Source: WYEG01 sp049414625
GTDB lineage: Bacteria; Desulfobacterota; Thermodesulfobacteria; Thermodesulfobacteriales; Thermodesulfobacteriaceae
Direction of reading: 5' to 3'
NCBI GenBank assembly: GCA_049414625.1
Contig: JBMSAU010000138.1
Location: forward strand, 1-64,000
Length of the DNA: 64,000 nt
The position numbers and the translations under genes are program-made. Below the pieces are notes generated by a model that saw only the letters and a program-made list of their open reading frames with translations, ran no database searches and had not been told where the DNA came from. Below are positions 32,749-41,082 of this stretch, one piece after another. Position 1 is the stretch's first letter, and the number at the start of each line of letters is the position of its first letter.

Positions 32749-33078
32749 GTCCTAATTGGGCTGTTTACAAAAAACGGCCTCCACTCCGTCCTATCGTGCG
32801 TAGCGAGGCATAACCAAGGTTTGAGTTAGAGACAAAGGAACCTTTCTAAGCTCGGGATGACTTGAGGATCGGAGACCCCTCGACTTACACTCCGAGATGA
32901 CACATGATTGAAAAAATCTTCACTTTTCTTGAAGCATAAAGGTCCTTCGTAAAATACTTATGAAAAAGCTTAAAAATATGTTGACCGACTATTAAAAAGG
33001 CTTTATAATGAAAAAAATGAAAAATAAAATCGAAACTTCTAGCTTAGGCCTAAGGGACTTTAGGGGGTAAAAGAAACC
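32749..33078. other. intergenic region with repeat debris
   Basis: Minus-strand TTGACAAAA at about 32739-32747 is a likely -35 for the cytochrome. Otherwise no gene: an A/T-rich block (32930-33060) and a degenerate repeat (32851-32902). AGGGGG lies 13 bases before the 33079 ATG. Confidence 0.5.
32851..32902. repeat. degenerate CTCGGGATGACA-type dispersed repeat
   Basis: CTCGGGATGA at 32851-32860 and TCCGAGATGACA at 32891-32902 form a tandem pair of the same unit seen in cpoB (5451) and cinA (48297). Confidence 0.5.
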
Positions 33079-33561
33079 ATGGGTGGTCGGTCGAGAAAAT
33101 CTCAGCTTAAACAGAAGCTTGCTCGCTATTATAAAGAAAGGGAAAACCCTCTTGCTGTTTTGGCTCTCTACGATGAGATTGTTCGCCTAAATCAGCCTAA
33201 ACTTAACGAACTTCAGAAAAACCTTGAATATCTAAGAGAGCTTGACGAAAAGACCGAAGCCATTGAAGGGGTAAAGCTTAACATTAGAAAATTTCCTCAC
33301 GAACAGGATAAAAAATTTGCTAACAGAGCTTTCTATGAAGCTTTGTATCCCATTACCTTAGAGTATCGTTTTATGCCTCTCCAAGCCATTTTTGCCTGGT
33401 ATCTAAGAGCCTTAGAGCTTGTTTACGGAGAAAAACCGCCAAAGATTCACATCAACAGATTGCAAAAATGGATCAAATACTGGCTTGGTAGCCTTAGCGA
33501 AGCCCAGGAGCTCCAGCTAAAAAGCGCAATCATCTCTTGGATTATGAACCGTTTCACTTAA
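33079..33561 (+). CDS. hypothetical helical protein
   Basis: 160 aa and not recognised. The start MGGRSRKSQLKQKLARYYKE is strongly basic. A predicted long helical hairpin (LYDEIVRLNQPKLNELQKNL) follows, then an aromatic region (AFYEALYPITLEYRFMPLQ) and a C-terminal stretch with RLQKWIKYWLGSLSE. No signal peptide, membrane segment or metal motif is seen. It ends 5 bp before the ATG of an exported protein, so the two are probably one unit. The repeat-rich region upstream gives no clear promoter. Confidence 0.6.
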   Translation: MGGRSRKSQLKQKLARYYKERENPLAVLALYDEIVRLNQPKLNELQKNLEYLRELDEKTEAIEGVKLNIRKFPHEQDKKFANRAFYEALYPITLEYRFMPLQAIFAWYLRALELVYGEKPPKIHINRLQKWIKYWLGSLSEAQELQLKSAIISWIMNRFT

Positions 33562-33566
33562 AGCTC

Positions 33567-34448
33567 ATGTCCCTTTTTTTGATTTTTCTATTTTTTCTCT
33601 TTCTTGCCAATAAATCGTTTGCTCAAAAGCCTATTCTTTTTACGAGCGATGAAAAAAGACCTTTAGTCAAACCTCAGGTTGAGCGAGTAGACAACCCATA
33701 TGGAAAGGTACAAGCTGAAAAAATATTTACTTTAGCTTACGGGCAGCCTGCGTTTGCTAATTTTTTAGATTTTGCCCCGCCTGAAAGGGCTTTCTTACTA
33801 ACTCAAAACGATAGTGTCCGCTTAACTCCTATCCGGAAAGAAATCTTCGACCCTTGGTTTAATAAACCAAGGATTGCCTACTCTTTCGCCCTAAAGCCTG
33901 AACTTCCGGGGGATTATATTCTGTGCATCGAGACCAAGAACATGTTAGAGCCCGGAGATGTGGTTCGCAAGCACTTTGCCAAAACGGTCTTTCATGTGGA
34001 AAGAGAAAGGGGCTGGGATAGGCTTTGTGGCTTTGATTTAGAAATAAAGCCCCACACCAGACCCTACGGTTTAGTTTCTAAAGTGGTGTTTTGGGGGCGG
34101 GTCCTATATCAAGGCGAGCCCCTCTCTGAAGGCACGGTCACGGTAGAAAGATTAAGGGTTAAGCCCTTTGAAAAGCTTCCGAGGTTAGGAACAGGTGAAA
34201 TAAACTTTCCAGTGCTGCAAAAAACAACCCTTCTTAGGGAGGATGGCTCTTTCTTTGTGAACTTTGAAGAGGAGGGCTGGTGGGTGGTAAGCTTCACTTT
34301 AAGAAGAGGAGTTACCACCTACGGCAACCACGAGTACCCTTTTGAGCTTTCAACCCATCTTTGGGTGTATGTATTCCCGCAAGCAGAGGTTAAAGCTCAG
34401 CAAGAGAAACATAGGGAAAAGAGAAAGCGCCCAGCCCCTTCAAGGTGA
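33567..34448 (+). CDS. exported DUF4198-like protein
   Basis: 293 aa. The signal peptide is MSLFLIFLFFLFLANKSFAQ; ATG 33567 is preferred over a TTG at 33537. The body is beta-rich: LPGDYILCIETKNML, then PYGLVSKVVFWGRVLYQGEP and LREDGSFFVNFEEEGWWVVS look like two beta-sandwich units. This resembles DUF4198 proteins, some of which are periplasmic parts of nickel or cobalt uptake. No Cbi/Nik transporter lies nearby. The tail (QQEKHREKRKRPAPSR) is strongly basic. Function is open. Confidence 0.6.
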   Translation: MSLFLIFLFFLFLANKSFAQKPILFTSDEKRPLVKPQVERVDNPYGKVQAEKIFTLAYGQPAFANFLDFAPPERAFLLTQNDSVRLTPIRKEIFDPWFNKPRIAYSFALKPELPGDYILCIETKNMLEPGDVVRKHFAKTVFHVERERGWDRLCGFDLEIKPHTRPYGLVSKVVFWGRVLYQGEPLSEGTVTVERLRVKPFEKLPRLGTGEINFPVLQKTTLLREDGSFFVNFEEEGWWVVSFTLRRGVTTYGNHEYPFELSTHLWVYVFPQAEVKAQQEKHREKRKRPAPSR

Positions 34449-34477
34449 ACTAATAGCTTAAGGGACAAACAAGTAAG

Positions 34478-34507
34478 TTGCAAATCAAAGATTTTGCTAT
34501 ATATTAT
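34478..34507 (+). promoter_or_regulatory. promoter of tRNA-Glu
   Basis: TTGCAA (34478-34483), 18-nt spacer, TATTAT (34502-34507), 13 bases before the mature tRNA 5' end. Confidence 0.5.
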
Positions 34508-34520
34508 TTATACAAACCAT

Positions 34521-34593
34521 GCCCCCATCGTCTAGTGGACTAGGACACTGGCCTCTCACGCCAGAGACACGGGTTCGAATCCCGTTGGGGGCG
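34521..34593 (+). tRNA. tRNA-Glu (CTC)
   Basis: 73 nt. The acceptor GCCCCCA pairs with TGGGGGC. The anticodon stem CTGGC/GCCAG has loop CTCTCA in phase for anticodon CTC. T arm ACGGG/CCCGT with TTCGAAT. CCA is not encoded. The next reading frame starts 23 nt after the 3' end. Confidence 0.95.
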
Positions 34594-34616
34594 CTTATCA
34601 ATAGCTTTATCACTCT

Positions 34617-35954
34617 TTGTTTGAAGTAGACCTTCTTCTTGTTCAACCTTGGATATACGATTTCTCAGCTCATGACTTTTGGCTTAAGCCCTATGGTCTT
34701 TTAAAGCTTGGAGGCCTCTTAAGAAAGAAGGGTTATACGCTTGGGTTTGTTGACCTTTTAGACCCCTTTCATCCTGAGCTTCCAAAAAAACCAAAAAGAA
34801 AGCCTTTCGGAACGGGCTTTTTTTATAAAGAACCCATCCCTAAACCAAGCCCCTTTCTTGATGTGCCAAGAAGGTACTTCCGTTATGGATTGCCTTATCC
34901 CCTTGCTAAAAAGGAGCTTTCAAAGTATAAGCCCAAGGCTGTCCTTACTTCCGTAACTATGACCTACTGGTATCCAGGTTTATTTGCCCTTCTAAAACTT
35001 CTGCAGGAGGTCTTTGGAGAAATACCAGTGTTCGTAGGCGGAGTCTATGTCCGGCTTCTCAAGGAGCATCTACAAGCCTTCTTAGAAAAGGAAGGGTTCT
35101 CCCATGTATTTCCGGTAGAATGTAAAGATTTTGAAGAAGCCGTTCAGCTAATTGAAGAAAAGATTAAGCCTTCAGGGCATCCTTATCCCTTTGATTATCC
35201 CATCTTTGACTTGCAACGGGAAATTCCCTATGTAGTTCTTATGACCTCAGAGGGGTGCCCTTATCGCTGTCCCTACTGCGCAAGCTACAAGCTCCACGGT
35301 GGCTTTAAAGCCTATCCTACAGAAAAAATATTAGAAGAGATTATCTTCTGGCATAAAGAGTATAAGGTTGTTGACTTTGCTTTTTACGATGATGCCTTGC
35401 TTTACGATTTTAAAAACCACTTAAGACCTCTTCTTGAGGCTATCATAGACCTTGGGCTGAAGGTTAGGTTTCATACTCCGAACGCCATCCATGCAAGGTT
35501 CATAGACGAAGAGGTTGCAAAGCTTCTAAAACTTTCGGGTTTTACAACTGTGAGGCTCGGTTTAGAAAGGATGGAAAAGCGCTTTGATGCTAAGGTTAGC
35601 ATAGATGAGTTTATCTCAGCTATACATTGTCTAAGAAAAGCTGGTTTCCGTGAGGATAACCTCGGTGCTTATGTGATCTTCGGCATCCCCTACGAAGACT
35701 ACGATGAAGTAGAAAAGACCTTGCATTTTCTGTTTGAGCTTAGGGTCCAGCCTCACATAGCAGAGTTTTCCCCAGTGCCCGGAACTCCATTCTTTAAGCT
35801 CTGCCAAGAAGTCTCCAGATATCCTATAGATGAGGATCCGATATTTCATAATAAGAGCATCTTTCCAGCTATGAAAAAGCCTGACTGGGAGAGGATCCAG
35901 GCTATTAAAAACTTAGCAAGAGAGATGAGAAGAAGGCTTACCTCAACATCTTAA
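34617..35954 (+). CDS. B12-binding-domain radical SAM protein
   Basis: 445 aa from a TTG start with no ribosome site. Residues 1-180 are a cobalamin-binding-like Rossmann region (LLLVQPWIYDFSAHDFWLKP; VFVGGVYVRLL). CPYRCPYCAS near residue 216 binds the 4Fe-4S cluster, followed by a TIM barrel (FAFYDDALL; TVRLGLERM; VIFGIPYED). The family does methylations and other radical chemistry; the substrate is unknown. The 3' end overlaps the opposite NUDIX gene by 17 bp. It may be expressed together with tRNA-Glu. Confidence 0.85.
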   Translation: MFEVDLLLVQPWIYDFSAHDFWLKPYGLLKLGGLLRKKGYTLGFVDLLDPFHPELPKKPKRKPFGTGFFYKEPIPKPSPFLDVPRRYFRYGLPYPLAKKELSKYKPKAVLTSVTMTYWYPGLFALLKLLQEVFGEIPVFVGGVYVRLLKEHLQAFLEKEGFSHVFPVECKDFEEAVQLIEEKIKPSGHPYPFDYPIFDLQREIPYVVLMTSEGCPYRCPYCASYKLHGGFKAYPTEKILEEIIFWHKEYKVVDFAFYDDALLYDFKNHLRPLLEAIIDLGLKVRFHTPNAIHARFIDEEVAKLLKLSGFTTVRLGLERMEKRFDAKVSIDEFISAIHCLRKAGFREDNLGAYVIFGIPYEDYDEVEKTLHFLFELRVQPHIAEFSPVPGTPFFKLCQEVSRYPIDEDPIFHNKSIFPAMKKPDWERIQAIKNLAREMRRRLTSTS

Positions 35955-36318
35955 GAAGCTTTTTGTCCGCCTCGCAAAGGGGGAGGCTGAGAGCCTCATC
36001 CAAGGTAAAAAAGGAAGCAGACTCGGCTTCAAGGGGTTTAGGTTCACCAAGAAAGTTTTCAACTCGGAGAAGATGAAGCTCAAACTCTATGTCCTGTGTT
36101 TTTCCATGGGTTGAAAGATAGGGCTTTGCTGAGAGGACCTCGATCCCAAGCTCCTCTTTTAGCTCTCTTTTTAGGGCTAAAAAAAGGCTTTCTCCGGGCT
36201 CAACTTTTCCACCAGGGAATTCCCATTTTCCGCCATCTATCTTTTCTTTTGGGCGCTTAACCAAAAGAATGCGTCCATCCTTTTCTATCAACCCAGCAAC
36301 TACTGTCCATTTTCTCAT
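35938..36318 (-). CDS. NUDIX hydrolase, MutT-like
   Basis: 126 aa. The Nudix box GGKVEPGESLFLALKRELKEELGIEV fits GX5EX7REUXEEXGU (here split: GGKVEPGESLFLALKRELKE, then ELGIEV). EKIDGGKWEFPGGKVEPGE is typical of MutT 8-oxo-dGTP diphosphatases that cleanse the nucleotide pool. LLVKRPKEKIDGG matches the MutT N-terminus. It starts 2 bp after purB, in the same direction. Confidence 0.85.
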   Translation of the reverse strand: MRKWTVVAGLIEKDGRILLVKRPKEKIDGGKWEFPGGKVEPGESLFLALKRELKEELGIEVLSAKPYLSTHGKTQDIEFELHLLRVENFLGEPKPLEAESASFFTLDEALSLPLCEADKKLLKMLR

Positions 36319-36320
36319 GC

Positions 36321-37649
36321 TTAAGCTTTACCGAAAACCCTTTCGAAGATGTAGTCTACATGTTGAAGGTATTTATTCACATCAAAAAGGGCGTCAAGCT
36401 CGGAAGGAGGAATAAGAGAAGTTATCCTTTCATCCTGCAAGAGAAGGTCTTTGAAGTTAAGGGTTTCATCCTGCCAAACCTTCATGGCCTTTTCCTGGAC
36501 GACACTGTAAGCCTCTTCCCTCGTCATACCTCTCTCAACAAGGGCTAACAAAACTTGCTGGGAAAAAATAAACCCCCGGAGAAGGTTTAAATTTTTCTGC
36601 ATCCTTTCAGGATAGACCTGAAGGTTCTTTAGCACGTAGTTTAGACGATGAAGGGCAAAGTCGGTCAAAGTTGTGGCTGAGGGAAAGATCATGCGTTCAG
36701 CTGAGGAGTGGCTAATATCCCTCTCATGCCAAAGGACGACATTTTCTAGGGCTGGAATAAGATAAGCTCTTATGGTTCTTGCCAAACCGCAGAGGTTTTC
36801 AGTAAGGATGGGGTTTCGCTTATGGGGCATGGCTGATGAGCCCTTCTGCCCGGCAGTAAAAGGCTCCTCAACCTCAAGCACCTCTGTGCGCTGAAGATGC
36901 CTGATTTCCGTTGCGATCTTCTCTATGGAGCTTGCTAAGATGGCAAGGCTTGCCATGTATTCAGCATACCTATCCCTTTGAACTATCTGATTGGATATCG
37001 GGTCTGGCTTTAGTCCAAGCCTTTCGCAGGTATAAGCTTCAACCTCAGGGTTTAGATGAGCAAAAGTCCCTACCGCACCAGAGATCTTACCCACGGAAAT
37101 AGTCTCAAGGGCAGAAAGGAGCCTTTTCTTGTTTCTTTCCATTTCGGCATACCAGAGGGCAAATTTTAAGCCAAAGGTGATGGGCTCGGCATGGATGCCG
37201 TGGGTCCTGCCCACCATTACCGTGTCTTTGTATTGAAAAGCCTTTTCTTTGAGGGTCTTTAAAACCTCCTCAAGGTCTTCAAGGATGATCTCCATAGCCC
37301 TTTTTAGGCGAACAGCCATTGCGGTATCGAGCATATCCGATGAGGTCATTCCAAGGTGAAGAAACCTTGCCGAGGGACCTGCGATCTCGGCTAAGTAGGT
37401 AAGAAAAGCTATCACATCGTGCTTTGTTTCCTTTTCAATCTCCTCTACCCTTTTTACATCCTCAGGAGTAAAACCTTTCTCCATGTAGGGCGTAAGCTTC
37501 TCTTTGAGAATTTCATAGTCTTCCTTAGGGACTTTGCCAAGTTTATGCCAAGCTTCCATGGAATAGAACTCCACAAGAAGCCAGGTGCGGAGCTTTTCTT
37601 CTTCACTCCAGAGTTTCCTCATGATTTCACGGGTATACCTCGGGATCAT
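36321..37649 (-). CDS. purB: adenylosuccinate lyase
   Basis: 442 aa. It removes fumarate from SAICAR and from adenylosuccinate in purine synthesis. GSSAMPHKRNPILTENL is the fumarase/aspartase superfamily signature with the catalytic Ser loop. TSSDMLDTAMAVRL and GRTHGIHAEPITFGLKF carry the His and Thr. Length is usual. GGAGTG lies six bases before the ATG. It is followed by the NUDIX gene; tRNA-Gln lies just upstream on the same strand. Confidence 0.95.
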   Translation of the reverse strand: MIPRYTREIMRKLWSEEEKLRTWLLVEFYSMEAWHKLGKVPKEDYEILKEKLTPYMEKGFTPEDVKRVEEIEKETKHDVIAFLTYLAEIAGPSARFLHLGMTSSDMLDTAMAVRLKRAMEIILEDLEEVLKTLKEKAFQYKDTVMVGRTHGIHAEPITFGLKFALWYAEMERNKKRLLSALETISVGKISGAVGTFAHLNPEVEAYTCERLGLKPDPISNQIVQRDRYAEYMASLAILASSIEKIATEIRHLQRTEVLEVEEPFTAGQKGSSAMPHKRNPILTENLCGLARTIRAYLIPALENVVLWHERDISHSSAERMIFPSATTLTDFALHRLNYVLKNLQVYPERMQKNLNLLRGFIFSQQVLLALVERGMTREEAYSVVQEKAMKVWQDETLNFKDLLLQDERITSLIPPSELDALFDVNKYLQHVDYIFERVFGKA

Positions 37650-37714
37650 TTGACACTCCTTGAATGAATTTTAGGATTGATGAAGTGATAATAAATGGTG
37701 ATAATAAAAATTGG

Positions 37715-37786
37715 CTGGGGGAGGAGGACTCGAACCTCCACTAGTGGATCCAGAGTCCACCGTCCTGCCAATTAGACGATCCCCCA
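37715..37786 (-). tRNA. tRNA-Gln (CTG)
   Basis: 72 nt on the minus strand. The acceptor TGGGGGA pairs with TCCCCCA, discriminator G. The anticodon stem GTGGA/TCCAC holds loop CTCTGGA, anticodon CTG. T arm GGAGG/CCTCC with TTCGAGT. CCA is encoded (37712-37714), unlike the other three tRNAs here. Confidence 0.95.
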
Positions 37787-37896
37787 ACTGTCTAAGATTT
37801 ATTATAAAGATTTTTTTAAATTTCGTCAAGGGGAAACCCGCACCTCCCTGCTTGCGAAAATTCTACTCTTGGCTTAGAATTGACAAGGAGGGGAAG

Positions 37897-39120
37897 ATGC
37901 CCGGACCTAATAAAAAAGGCTATTTCGGAAAGTTTGGCGGTCGTTTTGTTCCAGAGACCTTAATGCCTTTGCTGTATGAACTTTCAGATTTCTATGCTAA
38001 GGTCAAAAGGGATAGGAGCTTTTGGCAGGAATGGAAAAGTCTTCTTCAAGAGTATGCAGGGCGACCCACTCCTCTATATTACGCCAAAAACCTCTCCGAA
38101 TACCTTGGCGGGCACATAAAGGTTTACCTTAAGCGGGAAGACCTTCTTCATACGGGTGCCCACAAACTAAACAACACCCTGGGGCAGGTTCTCCTTGCTA
38201 AAAGGATGGGAAAAACTCGGGTCATTGCGGAAACTGGTGCTGGTCAGCATGGAGTGGCTACAGCCACGGCTTGCGCCCTCCTTGGGCTTGAGTGCGTTGT
38301 TTACATGGGAGCAAAGGATGTAGAAAGGCAGGCTCTAAATGTCTTCCGCATGAACCTTCTTGGAGCTAAGGTGATCCCTGTTGAGTCTGGTACGCAAACC
38401 CTAAAAGATGCCATAAACGAAGCCCTAAGGGATTGGGTTACCAATGTGAAGAACACTTTCTATGTCATTGGTTCTGTGGTTGGACCTCATCCCTATCCCA
38501 TGATGGTTCGAGATTTTCAGTCAATCATCGGGCAGGAGACGAAGGCTCAGCTATTAAGGAGAGAGGGAAGGCTTCCAGACTATGTGATCGCTTGTGTAGG
38601 CGGTGGCTCAAACGCGATGGGCATATTCTATCCCTTTGCCAAATACAAAGAGGTCCGGCTCATAGGGGTTGAAGCGGCAGGGCATGGCTTAGAGACTGAT
38701 AAACATTCAGCCACATTAACAAAAGGTGAGCCCGGCATCCTTCATGGCATGTTGACCTATCTTCTTCAGGATAAAGTAGGGCAGATAAAAGGAGCTCATT
38801 CCATCGCCCCTGGGCTTGACTATCCAGGAGTTGGACCTGAGCATAGCTACTTTAAAGAAACAGGTAGAGCCTTTTACACGGCAGTCGATGATAGGTCTGC
38901 CTTAATGGCCTTCCAGGTACTATCAGAGGTTGAAGGCATAATCCCGGCTTTAGAACCTGCCCATGCTATTGCTTATCTTATTGAACATGCAAAGGACTTC
39001 CCTAAAGGGTCAATAATAGTAGTCAACCTCTCAGGAAGAGGAGACAAAGATGTCCCAAGCGTTAAAGCCTACCTTGAAAAAAAACCAGAGCTAAAGGTAG
39101 AGGTCCGCCTCAATGCTTAA
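37897..39120 (+). CDS. trpB: tryptophan synthase beta chain
   Basis: 407-aa PLP enzyme that joins indole and serine. The start at 37897 has AGGAGGGGAAG before it; the open frame further upstream runs back through tRNA-Gln and is not coding. FGGRFVPETLMPLLYEL opens the protein. The Schiff-base Lys lies in LHTGAHKLNNTLGQ, the phosphate loop is GGGSNAMG, and GAHSIAPGLDYPGVGPEH is the TrpB1-type signature. It overlaps trpA by 8 bp. Confidence 0.95.
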   Translation: MPGPNKKGYFGKFGGRFVPETLMPLLYELSDFYAKVKRDRSFWQEWKSLLQEYAGRPTPLYYAKNLSEYLGGHIKVYLKREDLLHTGAHKLNNTLGQVLLAKRMGKTRVIAETGAGQHGVATATACALLGLECVVYMGAKDVERQALNVFRMNLLGAKVIPVESGTQTLKDAINEALRDWVTNVKNTFYVIGSVVGPHPYPMMVRDFQSIIGQETKAQLLRREGRLPDYVIACVGGGSNAMGIFYPFAKYKEVRLIGVEAAGHGLETDKHSATLTKGEPGILHGMLTYLLQDKVGQIKGAHSIAPGLDYPGVGPEHSYFKETGRAFYTAVDDRSALMAFQVLSEVEGIIPALEPAHAIAYLIEHAKDFPKGSIIVVNLSGRGDKDVPSVKAYLEKKPELKVEVRLNA

Positions 39121-39913
39121 AGGCAAAGACAAAATCAAAAAGGCTATCTTAGCTCAAAAGTCTAAAGGAGAAGTTCCGCTGATCCCTTATATTACCGCTT
39201 TTGACCCAGACAAGGAGACTACTAAACGAATACTTCTTGAGATGGCAGAGGTTGAGCCTTGCTGTGTTGAGCTTGGCTTTCCCTTTTCAGACCCAGTAGC
39301 AGACGGTCCAACCATTCAAAAAGCTATGATTAGAGCCTTAAAGAATGCTCCAACCCTCGACGAATACTTTGAGCTCGTAGCTGAAGTTCGGTCTCAAGGC
39401 TTTCAAATCCCAATTCTTTTGATGACCTACTACAACATCCTTTACCGCTATGGATTAAAAAGGGTTGTTGAAGAAGCCCTTTCCTCTGGAGTTGATGGTT
39501 TTATCGTGCCAGACCTTCCTCTTGAGGAGATAGCCCCTTTTAAAAAGGAGCTTAAAGGCTCTTCCCTTGCGTTAGTCTTGCTTTGTGCGCCCACCACTCC
39601 TGAAGACCGCATTAAACGAATATCTAAAGCTACCTCAGGCTTTCTCTACTATGTCTCCTTGACAGGAATTACTGGAGCCCGGGACCGTTTGCCTGAGGAC
39701 ATCCGTCAAAGACTTATCCTGGTAAAGAAGCTATCTTCTCAGCCTGTAGCGGTTGGCTTTGGCATCTCAAAGCCTGAGCATGTTGAGCTCCTTTCCCCTT
39801 ATGCCGATGCTTTAGTGGTTGGAAGCGCCCTTATTCACCTCATAGAACAGGACGCAAAATCCTCCCCCAAAGCCATTAAAAACTTCTTACGCACCCTTAA
39901 AGGCTCTCAATGA
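39113..39913 (+). CDS. trpA: tryptophan synthase alpha chain
   Basis: 266-aa TIM barrel that splits indole-glycerol phosphate and passes indole to TrpB. The catalytic Glu is in CVELGFPFSDPVADGPTIQ, the Asp in GVDGFIVPDLPLEE. FLYYVSLTGITGARDRLP is the phosphate-side loop and VAVGFGISKPEHV closes the barrel. Both ends overlap neighbours (trpB 8 bp, aroB 4 bp), so the three genes are one translation unit. Confidence 0.95.
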   Translation: MLKGKDKIKKAILAQKSKGEVPLIPYITAFDPDKETTKRILLEMAEVEPCCVELGFPFSDPVADGPTIQKAMIRALKNAPTLDEYFELVAEVRSQGFQIPILLMTYYNILYRYGLKRVVEEALSSGVDGFIVPDLPLEEIAPFKKELKGSSLALVLLCAPTTPEDRIKRISKATSGFLYYVSLTGITGARDRLPEDIRQRLILVKKLSSQPVAVGFGISKPEHVELLSPYADALVVGSALIHLIEQDAKSSPKAIKNFLRTLKGSQ

Positions 39914-41013
39914 CCCAAAGAGTTATAAAGGTTCGCACAAAGCCCTCCTATGAGATAATCATAAAACCAGGGCTTCTTTCTGAGATACCCGAAGACCTAA
40001 AAGCTAACTTTTCCTTTGGCAAAGTAGCTATAATCACCGATTCTAATGTGGAAAAACTCTACGGGGAGACTTTGCTTAACCTCTTTCAAAGCTCGGGTAT
40101 TTCAGCCAAGCTTTTTCCCTTTTCTGCTGGTGAGCAATCGAAAAACATGGACACGGTGGTCCTACTCTCAAGACAGCTTATTAGGGCTAACTTTGACAGG
40201 AAGGACCTTATCCTTGCCCTTGGTGGGGGTGTGGTAGGGGATGTAGCAGGCTTTCTTGCGAGCATCTATCTTCGCGGGATACCTTTTGTTCAGGTGCCAA
40301 CGAGCTTGCTTGCCCAGGTTGATTCCTCAATAGGTGGAAAAACCGGGGTTGATCTTCCTGAAGGAAAAAACCTCCTTGGCACCTTCTATCAGCCGGCTCG
40401 CGTCTACATAGACCCTGAGGTCTTAAAAACCTTGCCGGAGGTCTATCTGAGAGACGGCTTAGCTGAAGTGATAAAGTATGCCTGCACCTTAAAGCCAAAG
40501 CTTTTTAGCTTCCTAGAAAAAAACCACCATGCGGTCCTCTCCCTTAAAGATAAAGCCCTCCTTCGGATAATCTATGATAGCTGTCAAGCAAAGGCACAAG
40601 TTGTTTCCAAGGATGAAAAGGAAAGCGGTTTGAGGCGGGTTTTAAACTTTGGACACACCCTTGGGCATGCCCTTGAAGCCTATGCTGATTATAAGCTTCA
40701 GCATGGTTTCTGCGTAGCTGTGGGAATGGTCTTTGCCTGCAGGATCTCAGAAAAGCTGAAGCTTGCACAAATGGGACTTACCGAAAGGGTAGAAAGACTT
40801 TTAAAGCTTTATCGATTGCCAACAAGGATTTCGGAGCTTGGCTTAAAGGTAGATAGAACCGATATCCCCAAGATCCTAAGCTACTTTGGTCGGGACAAGA
40901 AGGTCTGGAAAGGAAAGCTTACCCTGGTGCTTTTAAAAAACCTTGGCGATTTCATCTTCTACGAGGTCTCAGAAACTAAAACCCTAGAAAGTGTTCTTGA
41001 AGAACTGCTCTAA
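39910..41013 (+). CDS. aroB: 3-dehydroquinate synthase
   Basis: 367 aa. It cyclises DAHP to 3-dehydroquinate using NAD and a divalent metal; this is the step right after the 212-1327 gene product. ALGGGVVGDVAGFLASIYLRG binds NAD (split: ALGGGVVGDVAGF). PTSLLAQVDSSIGGKTGVD is the substrate loop, and LNFGHTLGHALEAY gives the metal His residues. It sits with trpBA, an aromatic amino acid operon. The ATGA overlap couples it to trpA. Confidence 0.95.
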   Translation: MTQRVIKVRTKPSYEIIIKPGLLSEIPEDLKANFSFGKVAIITDSNVEKLYGETLLNLFQSSGISAKLFPFSAGEQSKNMDTVVLLSRQLIRANFDRKDLILALGGGVVGDVAGFLASIYLRGIPFVQVPTSLLAQVDSSIGGKTGVDLPEGKNLLGTFYQPARVYIDPEVLKTLPEVYLRDGLAEVIKYACTLKPKLFSFLEKNHHAVLSLKDKALLRIIYDSCQAKAQVVSKDEKESGLRRVLNFGHTLGHALEAYADYKLQHGFCVAVGMVFACRISEKLKLAQMGLTERVERLLKLYRLPTRISELGLKVDRTDIPKILSYFGRDKKVWKGKLTLVLLKNLGDFIFYEVSETKTLESVLEELL

Positions 41014-41047
41014 CCTCTAATCAAGCTCTCCTTTCTTCCTCAATTCA

Positions 41048-41076
41048 TTGACAAAATCAATAAATCGTTCTATAAA
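41048..41076 (+). promoter_or_regulatory. sigma-70 promoter of the lysR gene, placed for a leaderless mRNA
   Basis: TTGACA (41048-41053), 17-nt spacer, TATAAA (41071-41076). The ATG begins at 41083, only six bases after the -10 box, where transcription should start. No ribosome site is possible in that gap. Confidence 0.75.
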
Positions 41077-41082
41077 TAAAGC

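Noticed and set aside
37711..37896. N-terminal extension of trpB
   Set aside because: This part is tRNA-Gln on the other strand plus a gap; ATG 37897 has AGGAGGGG and matches the family start.
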